DNA from: Paracamarosporium sp. OC-R06-R3
Lineage: Eukaryota > Ascomycota > Dothideomycetes > Pleosporales > Didymosphaeriaceae
NCBI GenBank assembly: GCA_019828545.1
Contig: JACVRA010000115.1
Coordinates: 62,001 to 126,000, forward strand
DNA: 64,000 nt
Direction: 5' to 3'
Both the position numbers and the translations under genes were made by a program. Positions 44,126 through 55,700 of the stretch are shown here, piece by piece (position 1 is the stretch's first letter; each line of letters begins with the position of its first letter). Under the pieces are notes generated by a model, which did no database searches, was not told where the DNA came from, and saw only the letters and a list, made by a program, of their open reading frames with translations.

Positions 44126-46657
44126 CTAGTAACGGCGGCGGATAAGCTGGCCACGGCTGTCCCTCTTCCTCCTGGTAGCAGGAGCGCTGTCAGCGGCATC
44201 AGCCTCCTCGAGGAAGGAAACGAACTCCGCGACGGTGTACTTCTTCTCTGCGGCGGCGCTGACAGTGGGGGCTGCCACGGGGCTGGAAGGCGTGGCAGAG
44301 ACTGCCGCGGCGCTGGAAGGAGTAGCAGAGGGGACTGTAGGGGTGGTGCCGTTGCTGGGAACGGTGAAGGCGGCGATCTTCTCGGCGGCGTGCTCGGCGA
44401 CGATCATAATGATGGCCTGCGTGTTGCCGGTGGGCAGGTCGGGGTGGATTGAGGCGTCGACGACGAAGAGGTTGTCGGTGCCGTAGACCTTGGCATCGGT
44501 GTCGACGACGCTGGTGCCGTTGGTGCGTCCATCATCAGTACCCATCTTGGTGGTGCCAACCCAGTGGTCACCCGAGATAAGGCTGTCGGCAATGATAGAC
44601 TCCGGGGTAGAGTTCGCGTCGAGGGCCATGGTGGAGTTCATGGTGCCGTTGCTCTTGCCGGTGATGTCCATCCACCACTGAACGAAGTCAGAGAAAGCCG
44701 CTTTATCAGCCTCGTCGACCAACCAGGGCTTCGTTTTCAGCACTGTGTTGCCACCAGCCGTGATTCCGAGCTCGCCGGTAGAAGTGGTGCCGTGGGTGAG
44801 GAAGGTCCTGATGGTGACGGTGTTATCCTTCATGAAGCTGACAGTGCCCTGGAGGTAACGCTCGCGGCCATCAGTACCGTTGACGGAAGTCCACAGGTGC
44901 ATGCGCTGCGCGGCTTGGGTAAGCACACCGGAACCTTGCTCGTAGAGATCCACATCGGTTTGCGCGGGACTGGTAGCAATGCCGTCAAATTTGTAGGCAG
45001 AGTGGTTGGCGGACGTCTTGAACTGCAGAGGGGCCTGAGCGTGGTCCTTAAGGCCGTGACCAACGGGAAGGTCAATCCAATCGGCCTCTTCGGGAAGCTT
45101 GACGCCAGTGGTGCCACCCTGGACAATCTTCAGAGCATCAGACTTGCCAATACCCGAGTTCCACAGGATCCTAGGGGTAGACAGGGCTCCAGCGGCGAGG
45201 ACAACCTTGCCACCTTGCTTCAGGTTGATGATCTGCTGGCTGCCATCCTCAAGCTGAACGAGGACACCAGTGACGCTGCTGCCGGTGCGTTGAACCTGGA
45301 TGACTTTAGTGCCGAGCTTGAGGGTGAAGTTGTCTAGGGCCTGAGCGTGGGGCAGGTAGGTCCTGGCAGGGCCGGCACGGAGGTGGTTAGTGATAGACCA
45401 AGCAGGGCGAGAGTAAACCATGTGCTTCTCGTCGGGGGACTCGATGGAGTCGACATGGGTCCAGCCTTGTGCATCAAGGTAGGAAGACACAACACTGTAG
45501 GCCATATCGTCGTAGTACTTTCCGTCAGCCGAGGGCTGAGTGGTACCGGGGTTTCGCGAGTACAGACGGTCAGCGGCCTCGCTCACATCATTCCAGGACC
45601 ATCCCGCGGGCCAGTTTTCGAAGTCGTGTGCAGGAGGGTGGATAAAGTTCTCTCCGTTGATGGAGCTTGATCCTCCGAGAAGGCAACCAGCCATGGAGGC
45701 GGTGTCACTGCATATCTTAGTGCCGGGAATGGCAGACATGCTGCTTCCAAGGGCTGGGACATCATAGGGAGTCAGGGTGTTGTTCCATTCGAGACCCGCG
45801 TCGGATCCGAGTGGCACAGTGTTCGCTGGACCACGCTCAATCAGGAGGACGCTTGAGCCAGCCTCAGCAATGCGCTCAGCCGCGATGATACCAGCAGGGC
45901 CACCTCCAACGACAATCACGTCGTAGGTCGTGTTGGAAGTTGTGGGAGCAGGAGTCGTGGAGTTTCCACCGATCGGCACGGTAGAGTTGCCGCCGCCTCC
46001 AGGAGTGGGTGTAGTAGCGTCAGACGCCCACGAAGCCCATGTCGCAAACGAGGCTGACTGGGCATCGGCAGCAGGTTGCCCATACAATCCGAATCCAGCA
46101 TCGTGGTAAGGCAGCTCACTGGCGGGGTCAGAGGGAGTTGTAGGGTCTGAAGAGGAAAGTGCCCATCCAAGCACGGGGGTCTCGTCTGTCGGCTTGAAAG
46201 TTGTAGTGCCACCCACGATACACCCCTCGCAGAGGAAAGTGAAAGACAAGTGGGTGCTGTTGACGAAGGTTCCGTTGGCGATTGGCTTCGCGCTGAGCTC
46301 GGTGGCATCGTAAACAGCTGGGTTGGCATATGCAGTTGCTGTTCGGAAGGTGCTAACAACTTCATCTCCGTTGGCCCAAACAACGAGCAAGAGGTGGTTC
46401 AACATGCCGCCGGCAAGCGAAATAGCTCCCCATGCTCCCTTCGAGGTGATCGGCACCACAAGTTGTCCGATGAAGTCCGACTCGATCGTTTCGGGAAGCG
46501 TGATACCGATGGTAAAGTTGCCACCGAGGGCAGAATATTGTTGGAAATCAATGCCAGTCTGAGGATCGGTATAGGCGACTGGAGTAGACGTGGCCGCTGT
46601 CGCCGTGCGGAATAGCCCTGCAAAGGCCGCGGCCGAACCTAGAAATGTGGAACGCAT
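44126..46657 (-). CDS. Cellobiose dehydrogenase (AA8 cytochrome + AA3_1 flavodehydrogenase)
   Basis: Secreted flavocytochrome that oxidises cellobiose and passes electrons to lytic polysaccharide monooxygenases. Intronless, 843 residues. Signal peptide at 1-21 (MRSTFLGSAAAFAGLFRTATA). Cytochrome domain at about 25-210, with the Met heme ligand probably in AGGMLNHLL and the His ligand probably in PYHDAGFGLYG. A Gly/Ser/Thr linker (TPGGGGNSTV) follows. The GMC dehydrogenase spans about 245-770, with the FAD motif VVGGGPAGIIAAE, the substrate segment LGGSSSINGENFI, and the catalytic pair His near 698 (SGDHWVGTTKMG) and Asn near 744 (PTGNTQAII). No C-terminal CBM1; instead an Ala/Ser/Pro linker leads to EKKYTVAEFVSFLEEAD and an unusual basic tail ending IRRRY. 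Absence of CBM1 is usual outside a subset of Ascomycetes. All catalytic residues are present. Confidence 0.95.
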   Translation of the reverse strand: MRSTFLGSAAAFAGLFRTATAATSTPVAYTDPQTGIDFQQYSALGGNFTIGITLPETIESDFIGQLVVPITSKGAWGAISLAGGMLNHLLLVVWANGDEVVSTFRTATAYANPAVYDATELSAKPIANGTFVNSTHLSFTFLCEGCIVGGTTTFKPTDETPVLGWALSSSDPTTPSDPASELPYHDAGFGLYGQPAADAQSASFATWASWASDATTPTPGGGGNSTVPIGGNSTTPAPTTSNTTYDVIVVGGGPAGIIAAERIAEAGSSVLLIERGPANTVPLGSDAGLEWNNTLTPYDVPALGSSMSAIPGTKICSDTASMAGCLLGGSSSINGENFIHPPAHDFENWPAGWSWNDVSEAADRLYSRNPGTTQPSADGKYYDDMAYSVVSSYLDAQGWTHVDSIESPDEKHMVYSRPAWSITNHLRAGPARTYLPHAQALDNFTLKLGTKVIQVQRTGSSVTGVLVQLEDGSQQIINLKQGGKVVLAAGALSTPRILWNSGIGKSDALKIVQGGTTGVKLPEEADWIDLPVGHGLKDHAQAPLQFKTSANHSAYKFDGIATSPAQTDVDLYEQGSGVLTQAAQRMHLWTSVNGTDGRERYLQGTVSFMKDNTVTIRTFLTHGTTSTGELGITAGGNTVLKTKPWLVDEADKAAFSDFVQWWMDITGKSNGTMNSTMALDANSTPESIIADSLISGDHWVGTTKMGTDDGRTNGTSVVDTDAKVYGTDNLFVVDASIHPDLPTGNTQAIIMIVAEHAAEKIAAFTVPSNGTTPTVPSATPSSAAAVSATPSSPVAAPTVSAAAEKKYTVAEFVSFLEEADAADSAPATRRKRDSRGQLIRRRY

Positions 46658-48136
46658 GGTTTTGTACTTTTTCGGGTGCTAGAAGAAGCTGTAAGGGTAT
46701 GAGGAAGGTAGAGACCGAAGCGGACAGAGCCTAGCTCTGTTGTGGTGGATGAAAGAATGAATTTGCAAATGAATGTAAAGCCAGGCAGATGCTCTGACAA
46801 GGAAAAAACGAATGACAACACCGAACTTGCGGCGATTTGAAAGAATGCAATCCAACCTAGGATAGTGCTACTCAAGGAAAAGAAAGACTTGAAGAGTTGA
46901 GCAGCATCCAGAACATATATCCTGAGTTTATGTGGACCGCAACTACCTCTAACCACGTTCGGCTTAGATTACAAAGGTCCATGTTGTTGTAATTTCCGCC
47001 GTGGAGGTTTCTGTTTGACGCCAACTACTTCGCAGGAATCTCGTGCATAATCAGCGCAGGTGGCGCTTAACTCTCTATCTTCAAGAACAAACATCAGTGT
47101 CTTCATGATGGGGTAGCGAGTCATGTGTAGAACCCCATCAGTGGGAATCGGGTTGAAGAAAGACGAGCTACAGGACAATATCTCGTCGCTGATCGCACAC
47201 ATCGTGTCGTTGGTTCCATCCCGTGCATCTTCGTTTGTTGATCCTGCCGATAGACGAAGCCCAGGAGCGCCTGACGTGATGTTTGAGACCGAGATTAGAA
47301 AACCAGAGACAATGGGTATTGGTGGAACATCTGAGGAGGCTCCATTGCCCCTGCTATCAATCCCGCGCGAGGTAAAACGCCAAGACAAAACGATGGGAAA
47401 TTCGAGGGCCCTGATTCGCTGATCAGCCTGTCAGAAACGGACCGTCTATCTCGGCTCAACAGCCGCGTAAGCGAAGAACTCCCGACAACCTGGAACGCAC
47501 TGTTCAAGCATCTGGCCAAGGCCATGCGGCTCAAGAAACAGCTCAGACTCATAAAACACTTTTTGGCATGGTAGTGCACTCCAAGTACGATACTCTGCCT
47601 TCTTCTTGATACAATAAACAGAGAAAATCTGGAGATATCGTTCAAAACCTATTCTCTATCATTTCCTTGATGTTATACGAGGGAAGAGTAGGGTGTGAGT
47701 CAGTTTTGTTGTTCGCTACATGTCCTGCCTCGGAGTCCGAGTTGTTTCTTCACCGCCTGCCCCTATCACCGTCTTACAAAAAAAGACATGATCTCAAATA
47801 TGTTCGTGAACTAGCCAATAGCGCAGCGACCTCCTAAGCCGTGTAACAGAACTTTTACAAATGTTGTTCAGCGTCACCAAAACGTGTTTGCGAAATGGCC
47901 AATCAAGAGCAGCGCTCCAACCTACTTCCGCGGAAAAACGACTTCTCTCTCACAAAACACCCATACCATAACGTTAAGAGTCAATGAGTGAATATGCAGG
48001 CTGAAGCAGAGTCACAACTCATTCTACCATATAAATCATGTTCCAACAGCGCAGCAAACCCATCCACAGCACGCCGCAGCAACGAGCACAGCTCTAAAGA
48101 ACGTCCAAGATCACCCATTCTCAAGACTACGCAAAA
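46658..48136. other. Intergenic region with a weak plus-strand coding candidate
   Basis: About 1.5 kb between divergently transcribed genes. A plus-strand stretch at about 47333-47574 has a protein-like frame (see the finding), but I could not complete a gene model. Minus-strand frames at 46969-47388 and 47295-47645 overlap it. Nothing else is supported. Confidence 0.35.
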
Positions 48137-48832
48137 ATGGGACATTTCACGATCTCCCCAGCAATCCTCTACTTCGGGACCCCCGTCGCAATCCTCTCCT
48201 CCGAGAACGAAGACGGCACGTCCAACCTCGCCCCCAATTCCTCTGTCTGGTGGCTCGGCCACCGCTGCATGATCGGCCTGGACGCAACCAGCAAAACACC
48301 GCAAAACATCCTCCGCACGAAGCAATGCGTCGTTAACCTCCCCTCCGCCACGATGGTCCCTCACATAAACGCCCTCGCGACCACAACGGGCTCCGATCCT
48401 GTGTCCGAGAGCAAGAAATCGCGAAACTATCAGTTCGTAAAGGACAAGTGGAGTTGGGCAAAGCTCACACCCCAGGATTCTGAGGTGGTGCGGCCAAAGA
48501 GAGTCAAGGAGTGTCCGGTGCAGATGGAGTGCGAGCTATCTATGGTGCATCCAATGATGCAGGATGTGTTTGGAGAAACCGGACCGCTGCATGCGCTAGA
48601 GATGAAGGTGTGTAAAATATGGGTGAGGGACGATCTTCGCATGAGTGGGCACGCGAATCGGGTTGATCCGGACAAGTGGAGGCCGATGATCATGTCGTTT
48701 CAGGAATTGTATGGGTTGGAAGAGAAGAAGGTTGGGGAAAGTCGTCTAGGAAAGATTAACGAAGAGAAGTACCGAGCTCTTGCGGAGATTGATGGCGGTC
48801 AGGATCCAGGTGAGCTGTGGAAGAATGGGTAA
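48137..48832 (+). CDS. Flavin reductase-like, FMN-binding split-barrel protein
   Basis: Single exon, 231 residues. The N-terminus MGHFTISPAILYFGTPVAIL leads to STLxxxxxNxxP-like ENEDGTSNLAPNSSVWWLG, then MIGLDATSKTPQNILRTKQCVVNLP, the pattern of the flavin reductase-like FMN-binding family (a split beta-barrel). The central region ECPVQMECELSMVHP is the conserved second half, with a typical lid of acidic loop LHALEMKVCKIWV. The C-terminal 50 residues are charged and helical. The reaction is likely NAD(P)H-dependent flavin reduction, often as a partner for a monooxygenase; the partner is not identifiable here. Plus-strand gene, convergent to the GFA gene 200 bp away. Confidence 0.85.
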   Translation: MGHFTISPAILYFGTPVAILSSENEDGTSNLAPNSSVWWLGHRCMIGLDATSKTPQNILRTKQCVVNLPSATMVPHINALATTTGSDPVSESKKSRNYQFVKDKWSWAKLTPQDSEVVRPKRVKECPVQMECELSMVHPMMQDVFGETGPLHALEMKVCKIWVRDDLRMSGHANRVDPDKWRPMIMSFQELYGLEEKKVGESRLGKINEEKYRALAEIDGGQDPGELWKNG

Positions 48833-49032
48833 GGGATGGATGGGTGTAATAGATATGGTAGGTTCTGAAAGGATAGACGGTGAAATAGATACCTTGTAGC
48901 ACATCGCATCTTAGAATAAAAGACACTTCCGGACCGAGTAACTCACACATGCATTATGCCGAGAAGAAGAGCCACCCGCAACGCACGTGAGCACTACCTC
49001 CACCCGCACTCGGGGATCCATCCTACGCCCAA

Positions 49033-49539
49033 TCATTCCTCTTGGTAGAACTTCCTCTGACCCATATCAAAGTCGGTAACGCCTTTTATAACCTTCTCCC
49101 AGAACAAGCTAATCTGTGGCTTACACAAGGCCTCCCCCCAACCTCCTTCCCACTCCACCTCTGTCCCCATCCTCGTCTCTTTGCCTTCCTTCCTCTTTCC
49201 CATAAGCCACTCTTCGTCAATCGTCCCCGTGAAGATGAGGATCTTCCCGGGCATCGTCCTCTCGCTCTTCCAGGCCAACCCGCCACCACACTTACTACAA
49301 AATGCGCGCGATGCGATGTCGCTCGATTGGTACTCTGTGTATGTGGGGGAGTCGGTGAGAGAAGACACCTGGGACGAATCTAGGAAGATTGCATGCGAGA
49401 CGAGCGTTGTGGTCCATTTGCGGCATTGGGTGCATTGGCAGTTGGACGTCGATGGGGGCCATTGCCTAGCGTTGAAGGAGATTGAATACCGGACTGAGCC
49501 GCAGAGGCAACCGCCAGTGATTTTATTAGGGTGCGACAT
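49033..49539 (-). CDS. GFA-family zinc protein (glutathione-dependent formaldehyde-activating enzyme/CENP-V-like)
   Basis: Single exon, 168 residues. N-terminal GGCLCGSVRYS, then CQCTQCRKWTTTL and the final FCSKCGGGLAWKS, which are the CxCG, CxxC and CxxCG zinc ligands of the Mss4-like GFA fold. The motif order and total length match the family. The founding enzyme catalyses condensation of formaldehyde and glutathione, but most fungal members have not been tested and this label is a family assignment only. A Lys/Glu/Gly-rich loop (KRKEGKETRMGTEVEWEGG) extends between the last motif and the C-terminus. No signal peptide; cytosolic location expected. Confidence 0.88.
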   Translation of the reverse strand: MSHPNKITGGCLCGSVRYSISFNARQWPPSTSNCQCTQCRKWTTTLVSHAIFLDSSQVSSLTDSPTYTEYQSSDIASRAFCSKCGGGLAWKSERTMPGKILIFTGTIDEEWLMGKRKEGKETRMGTEVEWEGGWGEALCKPQISLFWEKVIKGVTDFDMGQRKFYQEE

Positions 49540-50242
49540 GGTGACTTGAGTACTGTGATGGATTGTCTACGGTGTGGTGGCTTCGGGGAGCGAAGTGTAA
49601 GCGTGGGGCGTGCCGCATTGTGACGTCATTGGCTGAGTCCATGTAGGACTTCTTGGGCCATGTCATTGTTACAACGAGCTTCTCTATTGGGTCGAATGAT
49701 TGCATCCCTGCGTTAAAATGAATTAATTCGTCTTGTTTCTATACAATCATTCTTTACTTCGAGACATCTCGCTTCGCACGTTCATTACCACAGCATTGTG
49801 TCGTGTCCATGACAGAAATAGGAAACGAGGCATCTCATCAAGCGGATAACGAGAAGATTAGGATGTACACCATTGAGGCGCAGATTTCCCCACACAGAAC
49901 AACGAAGAATGAACACAAGACACTCACAGAAATATCTGCAAACTCGACATACAGCTTAATCGTCTTTCAGCTTTTACATATTCTAGATACGTATAGTCAT
50001 TGTCCCTTTGCCGAACGCAGCGTGCTGTGAGTGGTACGATACAATCAAGGCAGTACTTGTGATGTGTTACTTTGACAACGGAACACTTCAAGACCAATTC
50101 AATCAAGCTTTACTTCTTACTGTGGACAGCAGATGTTCAATATATGCGCGTTTGTAAGTAGCTGTGCATATGTATGTGTATATCTCATCTCACAGAAATG
50201 ACACTTAATCCAATCAGCTCGTTAATTACGGAACCTATATCT
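49540..50242. other. Intergenic region
   Basis: About 700 bp, AT-rich right half. No supported gene; a plus-strand frame at 49803-50030 has no features. Confidence 0.35.
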
Positions 50243-50293
50243 GGGGGGGGGGGGGGGGGGGGGGGGGGGGNNCCCCCCCCCCCCCCCCCCCCC
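50243..50293. repeat. Poly-G (28) - NN - poly-C (21) junction, assembly gap
   Basis: A run of 28 G, two undetermined bases, and then 21 C. A complementary homopolymer pair around two Ns is not a natural repeat class I know; it looks like a scaffold join of two reads that each failed in a homopolymer, or a collapsed palindrome. The sequence on both sides is ordinary. Confidence 0.9.
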
Positions 50294-52760
50294 TTTCGAA
50301 GCAACTCTTCAATCTGCTCTCCAAAATCACCATCGTTCTCCCTAGACCAATCAACCCCCTAGTCTTATCACCCACACCATTCCGTAAGACAAAAGCCACT
50401 GAAAAAAAAAATGTAGTTCCTGATATGATACTCTAAATTCTATGAATAACCAGCCTTGTAAAACCACACGACTTCCATCCCAAACCCCCCATCCTCCACA
50501 ACCAACATCACCCACCCCCAAAACACCAATCTCCCCACCCACAGCAATCCCCATATCTCTCTCTTTTATCGATGACATACAAGTCAGCGCACAAACCCAA
50601 CCCAATCAACCCTTCATCCCGCACCGCACCACACAAGCGCCACTCAGCACTGCTTAACCTTACCAAACCCTCTAAACCTTAATCCCAACCCCTACACGTC
50701 CCGCTAACGTCCCGCCTGCACAGCACCGTAGTCCGCGGAGGCCGCGCTCCGCTGTCAGCCAGTCCAGCCCAGCCCAGCTAACCACGCAGCACGGTACCGT
50801 ACTCTAAGCATGCATGCACGCAGTCCCTGGCCAGGGCCACACTCCAGCGCGGCACATGCACGCGCGCATAAACGGCATCTCGAATCGAGATTGAGCATCG
50901 AGACTCTGGCGCGCACCACGGGGCGTGGGATATAGAGTTTGCATGCGGTAGGCTATAGATAGTGTGTACACGGGATGAAACGAGGCGAGAGGAATTGTGT
51001 GCCGCGGTATGTACAAGCGTGTACGCGTGGCGGACTCGAGTCGAGATTGTGGGCGGCGGGCATATCGATGGCGAGGCTGAGGTGAGACGAGACGAGACGA
51101 GACGAGACGGGCGGCTGAGCTGGAGCAAAAGTTTGTTTGCGCACGGCGTGGCGTCATGTGTGAGCGAGTGCGAGCGTGTTGGGATTTCCGTGGAGTGCGT
51201 GCGTGCGTGCGTTTTGGACTGGCTGTCGTGGCCTGAGCATGAATTGCATGTGTGCATGTGCTCGCAAACCAGGATACACTGTAGTGCAGTGCAGCAAAGC
51301 AAAGCACCCTTCCATCCCAGCTGCAAATCCACCACCCATCTCCCTCCTCCCCCCATCCTATCCCATCTGCTCCTCGCAAGTACCTTCTCAATACCTCCTT
51401 TCCCTTCGCCGACCACCGTCCCACCAATCACCACCCGTCCATCATCCCAAAAGCTCACTTCGACACTGTATCACAATCCCGACGCCACACCCAATAACTC
51501 CCCCCCAAATCCCACGCAGCTGGAACCCACTCCCCACGCCCCGGACCTGTCTCCGCACGCTAGGCCGAAGCATGCGGCAGACAAGTACGGTACGCTAGCG
51601 CAAGCGGGGCGTACAGTAACGTCGGCGGAGTGCCGTGGAGAGCGGCGTGAGCGGCAGGGGCGGCATGTGTGTGGAGGCGGGGGCGACGGCATGTGTCTGG
51701 GGCCGGAGCGGAGTCGAAGCAGAGTTGAGGCCGTGGTGGCATTGTGCGTGTTGTAGGGGGATGGCGGTGAGTGAGAGGGTAGTGAGATTATGTCAAGGAT
51801 GTGTTCTACGTTACGTGCTGAGATTTAGTGGTTTTCTGTTGAGAATACACGTGCGTTCTGCTGAGCGAGGGGTGGAAACTGGTATTGTAATTGGGCGTAA
51901 CGGGTTTTGTGGATGAGGTACGTCAGGCGTTGGTCTCTAGTGTTAGCAGTATGGGACAGCACAGCACAGACAACAGTGTCAAAAAATCCCATGTGGACAG
52001 CATGCCATTGACAAACCGCTACATGAACCGAAAACTTTTTCCTTCCCACTTTCCAATCCGCCCACCAAGCGTGTAGCCGTCCTCGCTGTCAAATCACAGG
52101 TACGACCCAACCCGACAAAGGATTATGGAAACATAAGTGCTCGTAACTCATCATGTCTTGTTTTTGACAATGGGGCCGAGGCCGCACGCATCTTCTCCGC
52201 CCTTCGTCGATTACATCTGCGCCAGTTACGCAGCCGTCGAAGCTCGAAAGGGAAAGCCCAGAATGAGAAACATGTCAAGGAATGTTGACCCAAAGTTGCA
52301 AGAGTCCCCAGGTCAATTTCTTCAGTGTATGACCGAGAAACCCGTGGCGCTTTATCGGGTGCCCCTAAATTGAAATGCTCATCCGCGAGCGGGATGACAA
52401 CGCAGAATACTCCAGAAGAGAGAAAAAAAAGGGAAAGAAAACAAATAAAGGTAAAGCCGGAGTCCTTGCGCCGGCAAGAATAAAAACACATGTTTTCCTC
52501 ATGTGTCATGAAAGGTCCAATGCTGAAGGTATAGTACAATTACAGAAATGTGGAAGAAGCGGGTGAAATTCGTCAAGACCAATTCAAGTTCGAGGCTCGC
52601 GTCAAAACCTCAATCTGATCTCGAGTGTCATACGCTTCGTAAATCTCATGGTCTCGGCCAAAGATCGTGAGCGTCAAGGGTCGTCAAAGTGGGTATCAAC
52701 CGTCCAGATAAGATATATCTGACCAGGAACTTTTGTACACTGTTCAGCTGAAATCAATAT
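50294..52760. other. Long intergenic region with simple repeats, no supported gene
   Basis: About 2.5 kb. Contains C-rich stretches near 50.5 kb, a (GAGAC)n tract at about 51085-51108, and many overlapping open frames on both strands at 50.8-51.8 kb without family resemblance. The right part lies downstream of the 3' end of the zinc-finger regulator. Confidence 0.4.
51085..51108. repeat. (GAGAC)n microsatellite
   Basis: Four to five tandem pentamers GAGAC in the plus strand. A short tract, probably neutral. Confidence 0.75.
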
Positions 52761-55700
52761 TTACTGAGCCATCACAGAGGCTTCGGCGCGCTGGTCTAGG
52801 TGTTCTGCATGCGCTTTCAAAGCACGAGCCATCACATTGGTTACTGAAGGAGTATTAGTATTTACCTCGTCCATCATGGGAAGAAGCTCACCTGGCCAAA
52901 CAGCCGATTTTTCAAGCATGTATGCCGTGACCAGAAGTAGTTTGGTACCGTATCCGCGATGTGAAAGGTTGGAAAGTCCACCGAGCATCGGTATGGCATG
53001 CGAGGTGATGTCGTACGCAAGCTTCATATCGGCGGTGTGGAGGATATCTGCGATCTTCTGGATCAGTTTGATGTCTTCTTCTTCCAGTAGCATGATCGCA
53101 GGGACAGTGGTATAATCGATCTCGTCCTTTCCGAGCACACCCAGGAAACGGCCTACGCGGTCTTGCACGGAAGCGACCCACTCGGCAAGGATTTGTGCAC
53201 AGTCAAAGCTGCACATGGCGGAAGAATTAGGCAGTTCTCTCGCTGTGTACTCAGCATACGTCGCGCCAAGTTTGTCGGCCATTGAGAGAGAGTCCGCCGC
53301 ATAGAACGCTGCCTTGCGAAGGTGTCGCTCCCGCTTCGAGGACTGGCTAGACTGCAGACCAGTCCCTGCTTGTCCTGGACTTGGCTCCCCCGTCACACTA
53401 ACATCCCGGGGTGAAATGCCTGCGCCAAGGTTATTTGGGTCAGTAGATTTCGCATCCATAGGCTCTGATCGCTCAGGAGTACCATCTGCGTGTGCTACCA
53501 CATCAACCCCTCTCGCGAGTTCTGCGGACATGCCGTCATAGTCTCGCTGCCAGAGCAATTCTTTTGCACGTCCAAGGTTAACGAAGAGTCTCACATATGC
53601 CAAATCCAGCAGCGGTATACAATCTGCAGACAAGGGACCAAATGGACTGGGTCGTTCGATGCTGTGGTTTGGATTAGCTCTCCAAGCCGACTGCCATGCT
53701 TTTAATGCCGGCTCGACCTGTGCATGCATAGCCTCGGTCTCATGGGTCTTCCATAGTCGGCCGGTGTGTCTTTGTCTGGTTTCCCAAATGTAGACGTGGA
53801 GCGCGTTGATAAGCACATAGCATCCGAACGTGCTTGGGCGAATCTCGCTTTCCGTGACCTCGCCCATTGACAGGTCTCCGCTAAATGTTTGCGGGTACGA
53901 GCCATGCATCCGCCCTGATTGCTGTCGAGTACTCGCCTCCAACAGATAAGTCATTGCTGCATTGAATGAGAGTCCTTTAGATTGAGCAATCATTGGCCCA
54001 CCCATGGCAGCCCAGGCCTGAGGGTTGTCGACCGACCAGAGATCTTCCTCGCAAGGTAGATCAAGCCTGATCTCAGAGTTCAGGATCCGTGGTGCGTGGG
54101 CATAGGCAGAGACTAAAAGGCTAGACATGGAGAAGACGGCGAAATATGTCCTTTTGCGTTCCTCGACTTGCTTCCATCGTATCCACTGTGCATGTTCATC
54201 CATGGGCTCGCTAGACGGGCTTTTCTGCGACAATTCTGGCGGTACACTGCCATCGCCCATTTCAACATCCCCGCTCGTGGCATCGTTGGGCGGGCTTGGG
54301 GTGGCCGATCCATCACTAGCGGGTCGATCGAGACCAGCAGCTTTTGCTAGACTCACGAGGGCCGCACAGTGCGTGCTGGCAACATCGGCAGCTTGTTTAT
54401 CGCCGCAGTTGTGGCCAAAGATGAGGTTCAGCGCCATTGCCTGCACTAGCCACAGCGGTGGTTTGTTCACAGAATCGTTGGAGCTGGGTCCGTTGACGGC
54501 CGCGGAGAGGCCAGCTCGACGACGTTCATCTAGATAGTAAAGTATCATCTTTTTAGCTGATTCGAAAAGGTCCTTTGCCACCACGTGTTCAAATTCATAG
54601 AGAGCGCCTATGGCTGCCATGGCAAGAATCAAGCAGCCACCACCACCCACCATGCCATCGTGGTTGAAGTTGCCGGCTGTACGGAGCTGATGAGTGTACG
54701 CTGGCGTGTCGAAGGAGAGGGTAGGAATGTGCAGGAATGGCAGATGAGGGTGGAAATACTGTATGTAAGCATTGACGTAGCGCTGAAGATCCGTGGTGCT
54801 CGGAAGCGAAGCAGCCTGGTTTGTCGCCTTGCTAGAGTTGGCCGAGAGCGGTGAGCTGATCTGCGGCTGTGAGAACTTGCGCTGAGGATTGCCATATCCG
54901 AGTGCCTGCGAGAGGTTGAAGACTAGCGCTTGTCTCGTGGCATCCGTCAAGGTGTCGCTGGATATAGAGGTAACGGAGCTATGCCTGGCACTGCCGTTTA
55001 TTGAAGAGGATGATATACTGCCGGAATCAGAATTGAATGTGATCGGAGGTTGGAAGTACTGATTCGGCATACCCGGGATACCTGCAGCAGGGCTCATGGT
55101 AGAGAAAGCTGGGGGTGTTGACATGTAGAAATCAGCCGGCGCACCTTGATCTGCGAGCTCTTTGGGAGAAACTGTATTGTTATTCATCATCAGCTCTGGG
55201 AATACCGGTGCCATGGCATCTAGGGTATATCCCGGGGGGTTGACGCTGGTGTGTGTGACCAATGGCTGGTGCCACATGGGCGTAGTTGTCGGCTGCCCGG
55301 AACCGTCCACCATGACCTCGCTGAACCCGCTTTGGCTGGTGGTGCTTATCGCCGACGGAGAAGACCCGTCGCCGACAGGGTCATTTGGCCCGGGAAAGAT
55401 CATCGGGCCATCTAGGCCAGCACTCCAAGCTAGGTCGTCTTCATCGATGGCGTTTGATGCGAATGGGTTCCCGAAAACGTTGAATGTCGACGGCGCATTT
55501 GCCATGCCTGTGTTGAAGTGCAGCTGGTTTGGATTGATTGTGGAGCCAGAAGTACCGAAAAACTTCTCAAGCTCAAACTCATCCGTGCCAAACCCTGGTA
55601 TGGGTGCCGTTCGCAGTCCGCCACCCATGCCGAATCCGAGGTGGGTGTCGAGCTTCGGTAGTCCGTGATGTTGCCCTTGGCCACCCGCTACGCTCGACAT

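Noticed and set aside
50778..51756. Overlapping 200-260 codon frames on both strands at 50.8-51.8 kb
   Set aside because: All are low-complexity, mutually overlapping, have no family features and contain a microsatellite; no gene is supported.
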